Shown piece by piece: positions 10,886 through 22,445 of a stretch of DNA of 64,000 nt. Position numbers and translations under genes: made by a program. The notes under the pieces were generated by a model. It made no database searches. It worked only from the letters and a program-made list of their open reading frames with translations, and was not told the DNA's origin. The DNA comes from Ectobius pallidus (Eukaryota; Arthropoda; Insecta; Blattodea; Ectobiidae), in assembly GCA_964059195.1 (NCBI GenBank), contig CAXKWD010000003.1:198176174-198240173 (forward strand). The letters run 5' to 3'. How positions within the stretch are numbered: the stretch's first letter is position 1; each line of letters opens with the position of its first letter.

Positions 10886-11709
10886 CTAGCTTAAAAGACC
10901 CGGCGTCGCCCGGGTTTTGTATTTTGTAATTGGAAATTAGCTTATGAAGGATTTTCAATTTTAAATTCTAGGTCCTTATATAGGCATTTATAATTTGAAA
11001 TAGGAAGAACGACTTATTACACTCAAACTATTCCCTCAGAAAACGCTTGATATAGTTTTTTATGGCTCATAGAGGATCTAGAATTTTGCATCCCATCGCT
11101 TGTACAGTGCACAGCAAGCCTGGTAGAGGTTTAAATAAGAAGAAACAGAAATTCCTGTAACATAAAATTGTAATATCGAGGCGGGAAATTTCCCACTCTT
11201 ATGTTACCATAAAGCATTATCACTTTCATACTTTTCTCTCCAAAAACCTGCGATATAATATAATAATATACACATTACCATACCTCGTTTTGTTTTCTCT
11301 ATGTCCAGGGTAGAGAAAGTTATGTGATTCCATTATTTTAGTGGATTTCATTCTGCAATATTTATTTATAACATGAATTATTTTGATAACTTCTCTTATT
11401 TGTCAAAAGTGCATTTCATTTGTTTTTTCCAAGCCCACCTGATACCATTTGGCAACAATATATTCTGTGATTTGGAATTGATAATTCTATGTAAAAAGGG
11501 ATTAAGTATTTTCAAAAACATTTAATTTTTGGCATTTAGAATCAGAATTTTTCAAAATCCTTTCTTAGTGAGCACCTACATTATAAAACGAAGGTACTGT
11601 CAAAATTCCAAGTCTCTACCTGTTATAGTTTAGGCTGTACGTTGATTCCTGTCATTCAGTCAGTCATTCATTCAGTCAGTCAGGACAAAGCCTTTTTTAT
11701 ATATAGAGA
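10886..11709 (-). mobile_element. Non-autonomous Helitron, copy 2
   Basis: Read on the minus strand, it starts TCTCTATATATAAAAAAGGC (11709 leftward) and ends in CTAG at 10886-10889. A GC hairpin, CCCGGCGTCGCCCGGG (10899-10914), lies about ten bases inside the 3' end. Flanking bases are A at the 5' side and T at the 3' side, as in Helitron insertions. The 5' portion closely matches 7813-8531 and 30638-31262. Confidence 0.9.
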
Positions 11710-12874
11710 TTAAGAAGATCGATATAACGATAATCCCGCATATAGCAATATTTTTGTTTGGTCCCGATGAATTTCCTACCTAACTCACTATAACGATGAA
11801 GATATTTCAGAAACACTCTATAACGATATTTTAAAGTTGAATTGTTACTGCAAACCAGGTAGCTGCTATCAGATCAGTATTCTTCCAGCCACCAATATTG
11901 TTTTCTGAGTGCATATCTTTTACATTTCTTAGAAATTCCAGAAAAGAAAGGTTAATGAGGGGTGGAAAACATAGGCGTACCGAGGGGGGGGGGTTGGGGG
12001 TTTGAACCCCCCCCCCCCATTGATTAAAAAAAGGAAAATTATATATTTTTTTAAGTCTGCCCATAAATTACTTAATGCAAGTATAAAGCGTGGGAAGCTT
12101 AAAACTCGTTATTTTGCGTCTTAATTTTTTAAATTTTCCGGGGGCGAACCCCCGGAAGCTTAAAACTCGTTATTTTTCATCTTAATTTTTAAAATTTTTC
12201 CGGGGGAGACTCCCGGAAGCTTAAAACTCGTTATTTTGCATCCTAATTTTTTAAATTTTCCGGGGGAGGGCCCCCGGACCCCCCTCTCCCTAGGGGGTAT
12301 TCCATACACCCCAGACCCCGCGGATGTTATAACCCCCCATATGGTCGGCCTGGTTACGCCTATGGTGGAAAATAGGAACACTGAGGCTAAAATCATCCCT
12401 TATGTGTGCAAAAACATACAGTGAGTTATGTTGTTACTTCAATATGTACATAATGTGCAATTAAAACACCATAAGGAGCAACTGTTTTAGTTTTGCCTTA
12501 GCTATGTTTTAAATTCAGTTGTCTTTTTCTTCTCTCTTCCCACCATCTACGAGTTTGAAATTTCTGACACTTGCTAGGCTCAAAACGTGCCGTGATCCGT
12601 GATGTTAAACAAGTATTTTTTTTTTTTTTCAAGTGTGCGAGTGTAAAGTAGCTATTGTTACAATTCAACAGGAGTCAGTAAGAAAGTAAGAAAAGTAGGG
12701 TTCTACTTCTTCGCAAATCCATTCCATGAATCATCCTGGAGGCCTAGATTATGCAGTTTTCTGCATGCACTCTTTCTAATATGTGGTAAATTACAACCCC
12801 TCAATATGACAATAACCCTCATATAAAAATATAATCTGCTAGTACCCACAAACATAGTTATACGGAGGTATGAC
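11710..12874 (+). mobile_element. Tigger/pogo-like element, copy 1 (interrupted)
   Basis: Homologous along its length to 37960-39476. Shared features are the TATAACGAT words near both ends, TTTGTTTGGTCCC, the CACCAATATTGTTTTCTG block and TTTTCTGCATGCA. The left tip is cut by the Helitron ending at 11709. A miniature element (11970-12366) sits inside. The TIR type (CAGT..AA.CTC....TAACGA in the sister copy) is typical of pogo/Tigger elements. No transposase remains. Confidence 0.7.
11970..12366 (+). mobile_element. CATAGGCG miniature element, copy 1
   Basis: Termini are CATAGGCGTACC and GGTTACGCCTATG, with the 8-bp target duplication GTGGAAAA at 11962-11969 and 12367-12374. The sister Tigger copy (near 38250) keeps the unoccupied site as GTTGAAAATAGG, confirming the boundaries. 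The interior has three tandem units of about 60 bp, each with GGAAGCTTAAAACTCGTTAT and a GGGGG/CCCCC inverted pair. Other copies: 31664-32062 and 63284-63657. Confidence 0.9.
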
Positions 12875-13292
12875 ATATATGTCTAAATTTTTACGGAAGG
12901 TAGTAAAAATTTAAAGTTACTACAAATTCAAGAAAACTTATTGGGTGACCAAATATAATTCTGTACATTTTGATCAGATGGTTCAACTGTACAAGCTCGC
13001 AAAATTCATTGAACTGTGTTGAATCGTTTTTGAGTTTAGAAGTAAACTTACTTTAAAACTCCCAGTTACGGAAGACAAGCTGTAACCTTGTCAGTTTAAA
13101 GGGAATAAGCAGTCATAACTCAAAAAAGGTAATTCATGTTGTTTTGTCACAAAATTATGCAAGAAAGAGTATTATAGAAGAAAAATACGACGTTACGTTT
13201 TTCCATCCTAACCCCTTAAATATGCGTTTTGGAGGGATACGAGTCAGTTTCAAAAGCAAGCTTGTTTTATCCAAGATAGTTGTTTATTTATT
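12875..13292. other. No feature recognised
   Basis: AT-rich sequence between the Tigger-like element and the minisatellite-bearing repeat. Confidence 0.4.
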
Positions 13293-13890
13293 GAAGTGAA
13301 ACTTCTTTAGCCGCGGTAGGGGTAAATCGAGAGCTTGTGTAACGTTCAAAATCGTCACGAAATTAGTGAGGTGTGACGGAACGGACTGCACAGAAAACAA
13401 TCAACTCAATGACTAGGCTTATCAAAATTAAAAAAAAAAAATCCAAAATTTTAAAAATTTAAAAATGCAAAATGTAAAATCCAAAATTAAAAAATCAAAA
13501 AAATAAAACATTCAAACATTCATAATTTTAAAAATCCAAAATTAAAAGATATAAGATTCCAAAATTCAAAGATCCAAAATTAAAAAGTCCAAAAATCCAA
13601 AATTTAAAAAATTAAATTCCAAAATAAAAAAGTTCAAATATCCAAAATTTAAAAAATTAAAAATAAAAAAAAATTAAATATCCAAAATTTAAAATAAAAA
13701 ATCCAAAATTAATAAATCGAAACTTCAAAAATCCAAAAAGTAAAAAATTCAAAGATCTAAAATCTAAAAGAATCCAAAATTTAAAAAGTCCAAAAACCCA
13801 ATATTAAAAAGTCCAAAAACCAAATATAAAAACAAATCCAATAATCCAAAATTGAAAAAATCCAAATATTAAAACAAGTTTCACTTCTGT
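13293..13890. repeat. Repeat with degenerate TCCAAAATTAAAAA minisatellite, copy 1
   Basis: A head of about 120 bases containing TAAATCGAGAGCT is followed by about 450 bases of degenerate 13-16-bp units around TCCAAAATTTAAAAA. The same head plus array occurs at 50655-51125, so head and array travel together as one dispersed unit. GAAGTGAAACTT at the left edge and its inverse AAGTTTCACTTC at about 13874-13886 may be remnants of terminal repeats. Confidence 0.75.
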
Positions 13891-14635
13891 CGCGTGGCGT
13901 TCCACGCACACTTTTTTGTAATTTATACTGACGAAGTTCAGGCCATGAGTCTTGAAGATCTCATTCCACCGTTATTTAGTTACCTAATAGGCTATATTTT
14001 CTAAAGATGTAGGGGTAGACGTTCTTAATGAACTTTTAAGTAGGCTTAAAGAATATTTTGCCTTATTGTTGTTACATAAACTGCAAACAACAAAAAGGAC
14101 GCACAGGCTAATTGATGGTGAGATGATATATGGTGCTGTAAGCAAACAGCCTTAATAACATTCATCACCAATGATGATTAGGTTATTACTTTATTGAATA
14201 CCTGATGATGGCGAATTCGTCACAGAAACACGTCACAAAAAAAAAAGGTTTTAAGAAAAAAAAACCGCTCCACTTTATTGTATTATTTGATACATGTCAT
14301 TCAGTTTAATAGATGTCATTAATCGAGCTTTGGCGGCAAATAATTAATTGTTATTTCAAATTCAGTATTAGTTTAATGAACTCTGATCCCACAACCTCTG
14401 CCTTGATTTATTGTTATCTTAGCATTCTGTTCCATTTCTTAAAACTTTACAGTGTTAAAGGTCAGTTCAATAAAATGTAAACATACTTTTTCTTATTGTC
14501 TTCTAAATTTATTAATATGATACTATTTGTCTTCCTATCACCACTGTATAGCAGCAATGCTTTCCCACTTTCTCTACGTGTACCAACGACTCTGCAGTTA
14601 CACGAAGCATTGTGTAAACATGGAGGCTTTATAAG
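13891..14635. other. No feature recognised
   Basis: AT-rich, with a short poly-A pair near 14240. Nothing coding. Confidence 0.4.
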
Positions 14636-15266
14636 TAGGGTTTGGATGTTTATGACAGGTCATATTTTTATCCTGACCTCCATTGTCGCCCCTAACACAA
14701 ATTAAACATGAATTGCACATTTGTTATCCTAATAGGACCATTTTTATTTTGCATATAAAGTCATATTTTGGCCATTTTCATGGTCTTAGTCATATTCTGG
14801 TCACATTTTGTTGTAAATTAATGTCATATTTCAGTTCTTAATTCAGTAAAAGATCTCAATTATGCAGTATGTGCACTAAATTGACGACTTAATTTTTTTC
14901 CGAACAAGAGTCACGAGTTTTACTGTAAGTGAAATGTGAAGGGACAATAACAACTTCCAATAGACATATTTTTAAAATATTTTCAGTTCACATTTGCATG
15001 GTAACTGGAATCATTAACAGCTAAGAAGTTCTTTACAAGTAAAACTGTAAATTACCTGTAAAAATGTTGAAAGGTGATTATCTGATTGAATTAATGTATG
15101 TAGTAATTTAGTGTTATTAAACGTTTCAAATTGGAATATTTATTTTTAGAAAATACGTTCCTTAATGAGGTCATATTTATGATTTTTGGGTCATATTTAG
15201 TCATTTTTAAAGTCATATTTGTAGTAATACTTTCCACTTTTTTAGGTCATAAACATCCGAACCCTA
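14636..15266 (-). mobile_element. Non-autonomous hAT-type element, copy 2
   Basis: Inverted copy of 371-1041 with the same TIR (TAGGGTTTGGATGTTTATGA here). Flanks are TTTATAAG (14628-14635) and CTTATAAG (15267-15274), a 7-of-8 target duplication. The AT-rich interior matches copy 1 in the middle and at both ends. Confidence 0.88.
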
Positions 15267-15289
15267 CTTATAAGGTTGTAGTAGGTTGG

Positions 15290-15535
15290 GGTTTCCAGAT
15301 TTTTAGACATTCTGTAGGTGGTGACGTTATGAATCCTACGCTGTGGTGCATTGCTCCCTGTACTATTTTCCATCAAAAGCTGACTGATTTCAAGGGCATA
15401 GTGCTACCTGAATTAGGTCAAGTGAAAATTTCCAGTGACCTCACCGGGATCGAACTCGCGACCTTCCAATTTATGGCACAGTATCACAATATGTCAGTAA
15501 CCTACACCTCTAGATATTGTGTTCTGTCCTGAGAT
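15290..15535 (-). mobile_element. Decayed tRNA-derived SINE relic
   Basis: The minus strand carries a B-box-like GAGTTCGATCCC near 15435 within a GGTCGCGAGTTCGATCCCGG context. This resembles the promoter half of the SINE at 24993. The rest is too diverged to align with confidence. Confidence 0.45.
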
Positions 15536-15588
15536 TTCCTTCCGATTTTTCAGTATTATAGATGATTCCAGTTCCTCAGAGTAAAACA

Positions 15589-15590
15589 AC

Positions 15591-15622
<32 letters not shown>
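15589..15622. repeat. (AAT)n microsatellite split by a hAT insertion
   Basis: The tract continues at 16364-16398. A hAT element (15623-16363) lies between the two halves. Confidence 0.9.
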
Positions 15623-16363
15623 CAGGGCCCGGATTGTGATGACCTAAAATTGTTTGAAAAATGATCTATAAAATGACCCTAAATTTTAAGCAAAATGACT
15701 TAATAATTATAAAAAATGACCTAAAAATTTATATTTTACTTATAAAAATTATTATTGTACACAAAAAGTTATAGACTAGTTTGTACATAATTGTAAAACC
15801 TGTGAATAACTGTGATCTTGTGAATGATCTTTTTTTATACTGGCACTGAGGCACTGGCGAGTCAAAATTCGGCATTTCCTTTTGTGGTCTGCCGGATTAT
15901 ATTGTTGTTTATTGAGGATAAACAGTAGTTTGCACTGCCAAATCCAAGCAGGTGGCAGACTCTGGTGCCAAGTCAATCTGATAACAATAGTAATATAATT
16001 CAAAATTTTGGCATTTCTTTGATCCTCATTTCCGACTGAGACATGACAACACTTTAACGCCGAATTTTCCCTTCTTGCATTAAACAAACAACACTTCGCT
16101 AGGTCGAAAAAAAGTTAATACACTCAATGTAAATACATGAAAATGACTAAATAAGGAAGCAAATGATACGAAAATGACAAAATAATGACCTAAAATTGAA
16201 ATAAATGCCCTAAAAATATAAAATTGCAGAAAATGACAAAAAATGACCTAACAAAAATGCATTTCTATAATCTGGAGGCCATACCTCTAGGATTTATCTA
16301 CAAGTTGGCAATGTCTATGCAGCATCAATCAAAAGATGACATGTCATTAGAATCCGGGCCCTG
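15623..16363 (+). mobile_element. CAGGGCCCGG hAT-type element, copy 1
   Basis: TIRs are CAGGGCCCGGATT and AATCCGGGCCCTG. Both flanks are ATAATAAT, consistent with an 8-bp duplication but uninformative because the target is (AAT)n. Sister copies with clean duplications are at 35526-36289 (inverted) and 38472-39235. Fragments are at 40771-40930 and 60390-60541. The minus strand has a 103-residue reading frame here, partly conserved in the sister copies, that matches no family I recognise. Confidence 0.88.
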
Positions 16364-16398
<35 letters not shown>

Positions 16399-16870
16399 CA
16401 TTCGTTTTAACTCAATTTATGACGGGACATGGTAAATTTAAATCTTACTTTCAAAGATTTCACATACCCTCTAATGATGGATATTTTTGTCATGTGGACA
16501 CGATGAACAAACTGTCGAACATCTTGTTCTAGACTGCCCACTTCATGGTTACAAGCGTCACATGCTAAAGAAACATTTAACTAAGTGTAATAAGGTTTTG
16601 GGTTATCCAATGATTGACTTTTTAAAAAACCAATGCTGTTTCACAGAATTTAAAATATTTGTTAACAAAGTTTTTAAAACGGTGCGATCAAAACTCACAT
16701 CAATTTCTATGAACTTTTGTTGTTTATGTTCACTTTTGTTTATTGTTTACTGCCACATTTTAACATTTTCTGCATGTCATAATTATAGCATACTTATTCT
16801 GAAACTATAGTCCTAGCATACCTAGGTAAAATAGGGCTCTTGTACTTGGAGATTTAATAAATAAATAAAT
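16399..16870 (+). pseudogene. 3' end of a non-LTR retrotransposon (LINE-B)
   Basis: It begins in one frame with TQFMTGHGKFKSYFQRF and continues after a one-base frameshift near 16485 as SCGHDEQTVEHLVLDCP. Together these form the conserved TGHG...F...YF.RF and Cx(n)CG...QT..H....CP region found downstream of reverse transcriptase and RNase H in I/R1/jockey-like LINEs. A TAAA-repeat tail (16856-16880) ends it. 5'-truncated, frameshifted and non-functional. Confidence 0.8.
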
Positions 16871-17495
16871 AAATAATAATAATAATACTGGACATATAGT
16901 GCAGAGTAAATCTCCTCTTTGAATTATTGCTAAGCCATTGTATGACCTTTTAAAAATGGAACGGGAAGGCAGCACTCAGCCATACGTCTCACACTCCACG
17001 TGGAGTCAAAGTTTAAGTGTCAAAAATTGTGGAATGCATCCTTATAGGTTGCGAATGTAATCCTGTTGGTTGTAAAGCAAGGTCACCTCTCATGAAACAA
17101 GTGGAAGATCCCAAATTTATAATCAATTATCCAACACACCCTCCAGTTCTACTTATCTATGGCGATCTGTAGGCCTGCTTTTGATTTCAGCGGTTAATGT
17201 GGATTTGGAATGCACTTTAGCTTGGAAATAAACAAAATCTATCAAAACTATTTTCTATTCGAGACGGGTGTATTTCAGGGATGTTTTTAGCGGCCATCCC
17301 TTTAAGACCGAATTATATAGGATCCAAACCATAGTAGGCCTGCCTGTGGTATGGGTAGAGGATGTAAAAAGTAGTTCATCGAATGCGCTTGAATGCTGAC
17401 CAGATGCTCCTCAATTTACTGCCATCTACTACTTAACTCGAAAGATGGAGTCAAAATACCGCAACGTCAGGGAGTTTAGATTAGTTATTATTATA
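16871..17495. other. No feature recognised
   Basis: Apparently unique sequence. No convincing ORF or repeat. Confidence 0.4.
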
Positions 17496-18031
17496 CCTTG
17501 GATTTTAGGCTCTATAAAAATTAGTTTTAGACACCTAAAATAGGTATTTAAAACAAATAAGTAGGCTTTTAAAAGAGAAAATAGTTACTTAAAATATGCT
17601 TTAAAAATGTGTAAATAGGCAGAAAATAGACTTTAAAAACTACAATATGCTCTTAAACTGTAACGTGATTTTTTTAACTATAAGAAGCGTGGTGTACATA
17701 TTCTAAACAGAAATAACTGCAAAATTAAGACAATTAAAAAGACATTTATAAAAAACAGTTTTGGATTATATGAAAAATTACAACACTACAGGCCCACCCT
17801 CTGCTGTTCTGCTCTTCATTCAGGGTTGTATTAAACGATCGTAAAAGTTACAGAAGTCGTAATTTATTTTAAATGTACAAAATAGGCATTTTAGGCACTA
17901 AAAGAATAAAAATAGGTTCCAGAGGTTCAAATAGGCATTTTTGGGCACTATATAACTCTATAAAGGAAAGTGATTTATCATGAAACGTCAATATATTTTT
18001 AAAATACATGGTATTTCATATGGAACAAAAT
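17496..18031 (-). mobile_element. CCTGGGATTTTAAG element, copy 1 (inverted, decayed)
   Basis: Reverse-orientation relative of 34331-34961, sharing TTTTAGGCTCT-type ends and many AAATAGGCATTT / TAGGCACTAAAA words. The mid-block around CTGCTGTTCTGCTCTTCATT also aligns. Non-coding; class uncertain, possibly hAT. Confidence 0.65.
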
Positions 18032-18444
18032 CCGGGTTTAGCCGTTTCTTAATATTCAGGTCTGATTTTATTTGAGGCGGTCATTGCATTTAATTAATTT
18101 ACTACAACAACAAAAAACATTGCGAGAAGGTGGATGTTGTGGTAGAGTTTGTAGAAATGACCTTCACTGGAGTGCTGGGATATACGGGATCCATGTAGGT
18201 CAAGAGAAAGAAACCCCAGCTCCCCCTCGTCAGCTCCCGCTGTTCTTACTCCAGGGATGGCCAAGCGGGGCACATTTTAGGAGGAGAAAACATAGACTAC
18301 TGTGGAAACAAACAATCGACACTACTAATAGAATTATTTAATTTCCATTGAAAGTTACTTTACGAATATGTATTGTTTTTACCACATAATTATACTGAAT
18401 TTCCATAGAAACACCCTGCAATAAGAGACATATTAATTAAGTAA

Positions 18445-19101
18445 TTAAGTAATAAGAACAAAACAAAAGTGATGAGATGCAGCAAGAATGCCATAAGCAA
18501 CATAAAAAACATTAAACTCGGAAATGACAAAATACAGGAGGTGAATGAATTCTGCTACTTGGGGAGCAAAATTACTACAGATGGACGAAGCAAAGATGTG
18601 AAAAGCAGGATATTACAAGCAAAAAGGGCTTTCTTTAACAAGAAAAGTCTATTGATGTCAAATATTGACCTAACAGTCAGAAAAAAATTTCTAAAGTTAT
18701 ATGTTTGGAGCATAGCCCTCTATGGCAGTGAGACGTGGACTTTAGGAAAAAGTGAAAGGCATAAAATAGAAGCTTTTGAGATGCGGTACTATAGACGAAT
18801 GTTGAAAATCAGGTGGACTGACAGAATATCTAACGAAGAGGTCTTAGAAAGAATAGAGGAACAAAGAAGTCTATGGACACTCATTAGAAGAAGGGCCAGA
18901 CTAGTGGGGCACATTATGAGGCATCCAGGCTTGGTCAACACTATATTAGAAGGAACAATAGAGGGGGAAAATTGTAAGGGAAGACCACGATTAGAATATG
19001 CAAAACAGATTATTGGCGATTTTGGATGTAAAAAATATGTAGACATGAAGAGACTGGCTCAAGATAGGAAGAACTGGAGAATTGCATCAAACCAGTTGTA
19101 A
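18445..19101 (+). pseudogene. Non-LTR retrotransposon RT C-terminal fragment (LINE-C)
   Basis: An open frame of about 215 codons reads NKTKVMRCSKN..., then FCYLGSKITTDGR, ALYGSETWTL, FEMRYYRRMLKIRWTDR and RLVGHIMRHPG, ending at a stop at 19099-19101. This is the post-palm and C-terminal portion of an endonuclease-RT LINE ORF2 common in insects. The catalytic YxDD region and endonuclease are absent, so the copy is 5'-truncated. The frame is intact over its length, suggesting a fairly young insertion. Confidence 0.88.
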
Positions 19102-19199
19102 AACTGATGACTACAGAGAGAATCGCACACATTAGGCGGACTTTTTAACCTCGAAGCAATACACATTAAAACACGCGAAATGATCTCAGTTTATAGTAA

Positions 19200-19415
19200 T
19201 AACATGGATCTGTCAATCAGTGAATGGAAAGGTAACCACACTTGAGTGAGGTCCAGTACAATGTTGCCAGATACCTACCACAGCACGTTTACTTCACTTA
19301 CGAAGTGGTGAATGACAGCGACAACACTGGGGAAACCCAGTAGGAAACAATGCTATTTTATACTGTTTTGCAGATAGGCGATAGTTTGGGACGAAGAGTA
19401 CAGTTTGCTAGGCAG
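19200..19415 (+). repeat. Unclassified interspersed repeat R, copy 3
   Basis: Same orientation as 5975-6310. Shares TCTGTCAATCAGTGAATGGA, CAATGTTGCCAGATACCTACC and AACACTGGGGAAACCC. Confidence 0.75.
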
Positions 19416-20083
19416 CTGCTTGCTCAGTGTCTGAATGTAAAGCGAGAAAATCGAAAATATATTCTTAGAGTCAATAAGAATGTTTGATGTCTTAGGAAGA
19501 AAGTTTGAACGTCTTAAATAAGGTTTTTTTAAATAGCAAAGCAGTGTATTTTCACACGTACTCTACATTCGCTAAGTGACAAAGGTCGCTTTTCGGCCGA
19601 CGTGAGGTCTGCCATGTTCAGTTGTTATCTAATTCGCACAGTCACTAATCAGCTGATGTCGCAACACGCTTATTCGCATATCAGTTGGCCGCGCTTCAGA
19701 TCAATCATACAACATATCATGTCGAGATAGGCCTTTCTCATTCAAGCGTCCTCTGATAACCTAGCTTCCCGGGTAAACAACTCGATAAAATCTGCATTTT
19801 ATGTTTATGGTATCCATTCATTGTTTCTATACTTGATCCAAGATGTGTACGGAGCAAAAGCAAACAACAGACTTCCCTTGACTAACTGTCCTGTCGTTTC
19901 ATTGGTTAATCGCACCAGCGCACACTTCACGATAGTGCGACAAGCTCAGTCAGATGTTTGCTTCCATTCTGCACCAACCGTAAATTTATTTATACGTTAT
20001 GTAACTGTGAAAATATAAGTTCTGCTAAGTGAGTTGCTTGCTTTCGTATTTATATCATAGGCTTACATGTTTTTTGCACTCCT
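19416..20083. other. Mostly unrecognised; left arm of an inverted pair
   Basis: 19827-19868 (starting CTATACTTGATCCAAGATGT) recurs inverted at 21125-21166. No other feature was seen. Confidence 0.5.
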
Positions 20084-20515
20084 TAACTAATTAGTGGTAC
20101 TTACGAACGTTGTTGCCGTGGATCGTAAGTTGACATTCCCACACAATCTTGTTGCTAAGGGCGTTGCGATGCGGTTAAATTACGTACGGTGCTTGCACTA
20201 CGTCATAATTCATTACGATACACTTCATAATACAAGTCTTTATGGACAAAGACCCCAGGACAAATATTCGGTTCCCATAACAACAAACACATGCGAATCA
20301 CTTTCTGAAATAAACATCTGTCTTCAAGAATGTATATACATAATATTTTCAGGTAATATCACAATTAATATAATTAAATTGATATAAATAATCATCGTGC
20401 AAAAAATAGCATGCAATACACGTGCCGTAAGCGCATTACGAATCTCGGAAAATTGAACTATTTCTTCGATCCGTAATCATGCCTTACGGCACTTGTATCG
20501 CAATATACTATTACA
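20084..20515 (+). repeat. Repeat F with fold-back 3' end, copy 1
   Basis: It matches 52318-53180 and 59325-60330. The left end carries TAACTAATTAGTGGTACTTA. The right end is a long imperfect hairpin whose arms contain GTGCCGTAAGCGCAT and its inverse. This copy lacks most of the mid-section found in the others. Confidence 0.75.
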
Positions 20516-21562
20516 GCATATATCTAGCAAAAAGATTGCATTTGTTTTTATCGTTTCCTTGGAAAATTTGGTTCTGAAGAAAAACAAGTGACGTAAGTTA
20601 AAAAATACAAGTAGTATTTTATAATATAATTAATTAATTCGTTGTACTTTTTACTGTGTGATGAAGTACACCACATATTGTAAGTAAAAGTAATAGGCGT
20701 AACCTCTAATAACTTGTATTATAAAAGACAATTGTGAGCCAGGGGCTTCAGAATTTACGTCACATTATATTATATTGTATTATATTATAAGGTTTGTCCA
20801 GCGGCAAAAAGATACAGATTGTAAATATATACAAAACGTTAAAATAAAACCCTGAAGCATCTGTGTAAGGTGTAGGAGTGAAAGTGGCGTCATCCGTGGA
20901 AGTACGGGTTTCAAAGTCCTAAAAGAATACAGATCTACAGGTGGTGTCAAGTTATCGGTCAAAATTAAACCAAAATCATAGACAAAAAAGTCACTTGGCA
21001 GAACTGGGAATCGTCCCTTGGTGCTTAATACAAAAATAAAGTTCAAATGACTTTACTGTATATAATCGACTAAACAGTCTCAAAAAAGAACTCTTGTGAA
21101 CTGTGCTTTGTACTTTCACACTCGGTTGTTTACTTTTGCTGAGTACACATCTTGGATCAAGTATAGCGGCGAACTTCATGCTTTGCTGGAATTGTAGCCC
21201 CATTTCTCGAGGTGAGAAAGTTGTCCTACGTTATCCTAATGAGATGAGGTGGATGGTCAATCTGCTGGGAGCCTGTAATCCTAGATCATCAGGATCATCA
21301 AACAAGTGTCGTTATGGGAGTCTATCTGTAACAAACAAATATAATAATAAAATTATTAGTTTGGCCGAGAATTGGACCAGCGAACTCATTATTAGCGGTC
21401 AGACGTTCAACATGTTCAATTCCAGTGTCATATGGATCATTATATCAATTTTTCCGGTAAAAACGAAGACATACCGGTATATTGTTTTATCTTTTGCTTT
21501 AAATGCCTTGCTATTACGTAATCCACTGTTTGTTAAGTGCCAGTATGGTACTTTATGAGATT
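20516..21562. other. Mostly unrecognised; ORF of doubtful reality
   Basis: A 151-codon ORF (21103-21558) starts with a hydrophobic leader-like stretch. It overlaps the inverted arm at 21125-21166 and its end runs toward the tandem repeat, so it is probably fortuitous. No promoter or homology is visible. Confidence 0.3.
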
Positions 21563-22075
21563 GTGTGGGGGACGAAAAAATGTCTGTCCGTCTGTCTGTC
21601 TGTCCGTGCGTCTGTACGCACCATAACTCAAGTACGCTTTTTCGGATTTTCATGAAACTTGGTATAAACATTCATAATGTCGATGGGAAGAACCCTATTG
21701 ATATTGAACCAAATCGGTTCACCGGTACCGGAGTAATGCCCAATTTAGTGCCTATTTTAATGGATTATGGCGCCTTTCTCATAGAAAGGCGCCATCACTC
21801 AAATACGTTGTAACAGATTTCCATGAAACTTGGTATACCCATTTATGACGTCCATGAGAAGTGCCCTATTGAATTTGAACCTAATCTGTTGACCGGTACC
21901 GGAGTAAAACCCAATTTAGTGTATATTTTAAAGACGCGGTAACTGAAATACGCTTTACCGGATTTTTATGAAACTTGGTATACACATTTACAATGTCCAT
22001 GGGAAGACGTCTATTCATAATGGATAAAATCGGTTGATCTGTTTCGGAGTAATGCTCAATTTAGTGCCTATTTTA
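21563..22075 (+). repeat. Tandem array of three ~170-bp units
   Basis: Units begin near CATAACTCAAGTACGCTTT and share CATGAAACTTGGTATA, TGTC-ATGGGAAG and CGGAGTAATGCCCAATTTAG words. A CTGT-rich simple tract (21580-21605) precedes them. A single related unit, together with the preceding ACTTTATGAGATTGT, lies inside the hAT element at 53660-54379. The 82-codon ORF here is a by-product of the repeat. Confidence 0.85.
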
Positions 22076-22247
22076 TGGCAATATACGTATTCGAAAGAAT
22101 TTATAAAAAAAATGAAAATCAGTTATCTTGACAACATAGCCTATTGTTTTACTGTGATCTTATAAGGCCTTGGAAATTAAAATACAGGTAGCTATGACAA
22201 AAAACACTATTGTTTTACATGCGCTTATCCAACTAGACCGTTAAAAT

Positions 22248-22268
22248 GACCCAGGTGGCCGAGATGGT
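22248..22268 (+). mobile_element. SINE-D head (A-box half)
   Basis: TGGCCGAGATGG fits the Pol III A-box pattern. The B box of apparently the same SINE appears only at 22703, after about 380 bases of unrelated sequence, so the SINE seems to have been split by an insertion. Confidence 0.5.
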
Positions 22269-22445
22269 AGACCTTTCTTCTTCCGTAAGCCCTGCTTAAT
22301 GAATAAATCTGGAGCTTAACTTGGAAATCAATTTAAAAAAAAAAAAACATATTCTGCATATCATAATTGCAGTCATAACTGATTAAACAAAAACATACTG
22401 GCACTTTTTTACATCAGTTTACCTGATTTTATTGTTATCGTACTT
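22265..22445 (+). repeat. Left copy of an inverted repeat pair
   Basis: Aligns by eye with the reverse complement of 24425-24600. Shared blocks are CCGTAAGCCCTGCTTAATGA, ATCATAATTGCAGT and ACATCAGTTTAC. The two copies face each other across the fold-back element at 22948-23479. Confidence 0.8.

Noticed and set aside
12160..12424. Proline-rich ORFs on both strands
   Set aside because: They read through the G/C homopolymers and 60-bp units of the CATAGGCG miniature element.
13425..13875. Possible centromeric satellite
   Set aside because: The array is short and degenerate, and it recurs with the same head at 50655; it is better described as part of a dispersed repeat.
20340..20352. Second ratchet point (TATTTTCAGGTAATAT)
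   Set aside because: It lies in repeat F; sister copies read TTTTCAGCTAAT and TTTTCACCTAAT, and the donor half is weak.
21103..21558. 151-codon ORF with leader-like start as a secreted protein
   Set aside because: It overlaps an inverted-repeat arm and runs up to the tandem array; no homology or promoter supports it.
21565..21813. 82-codon ORF as a gene
   Set aside because: It is a reading across the ~170-bp tandem units.
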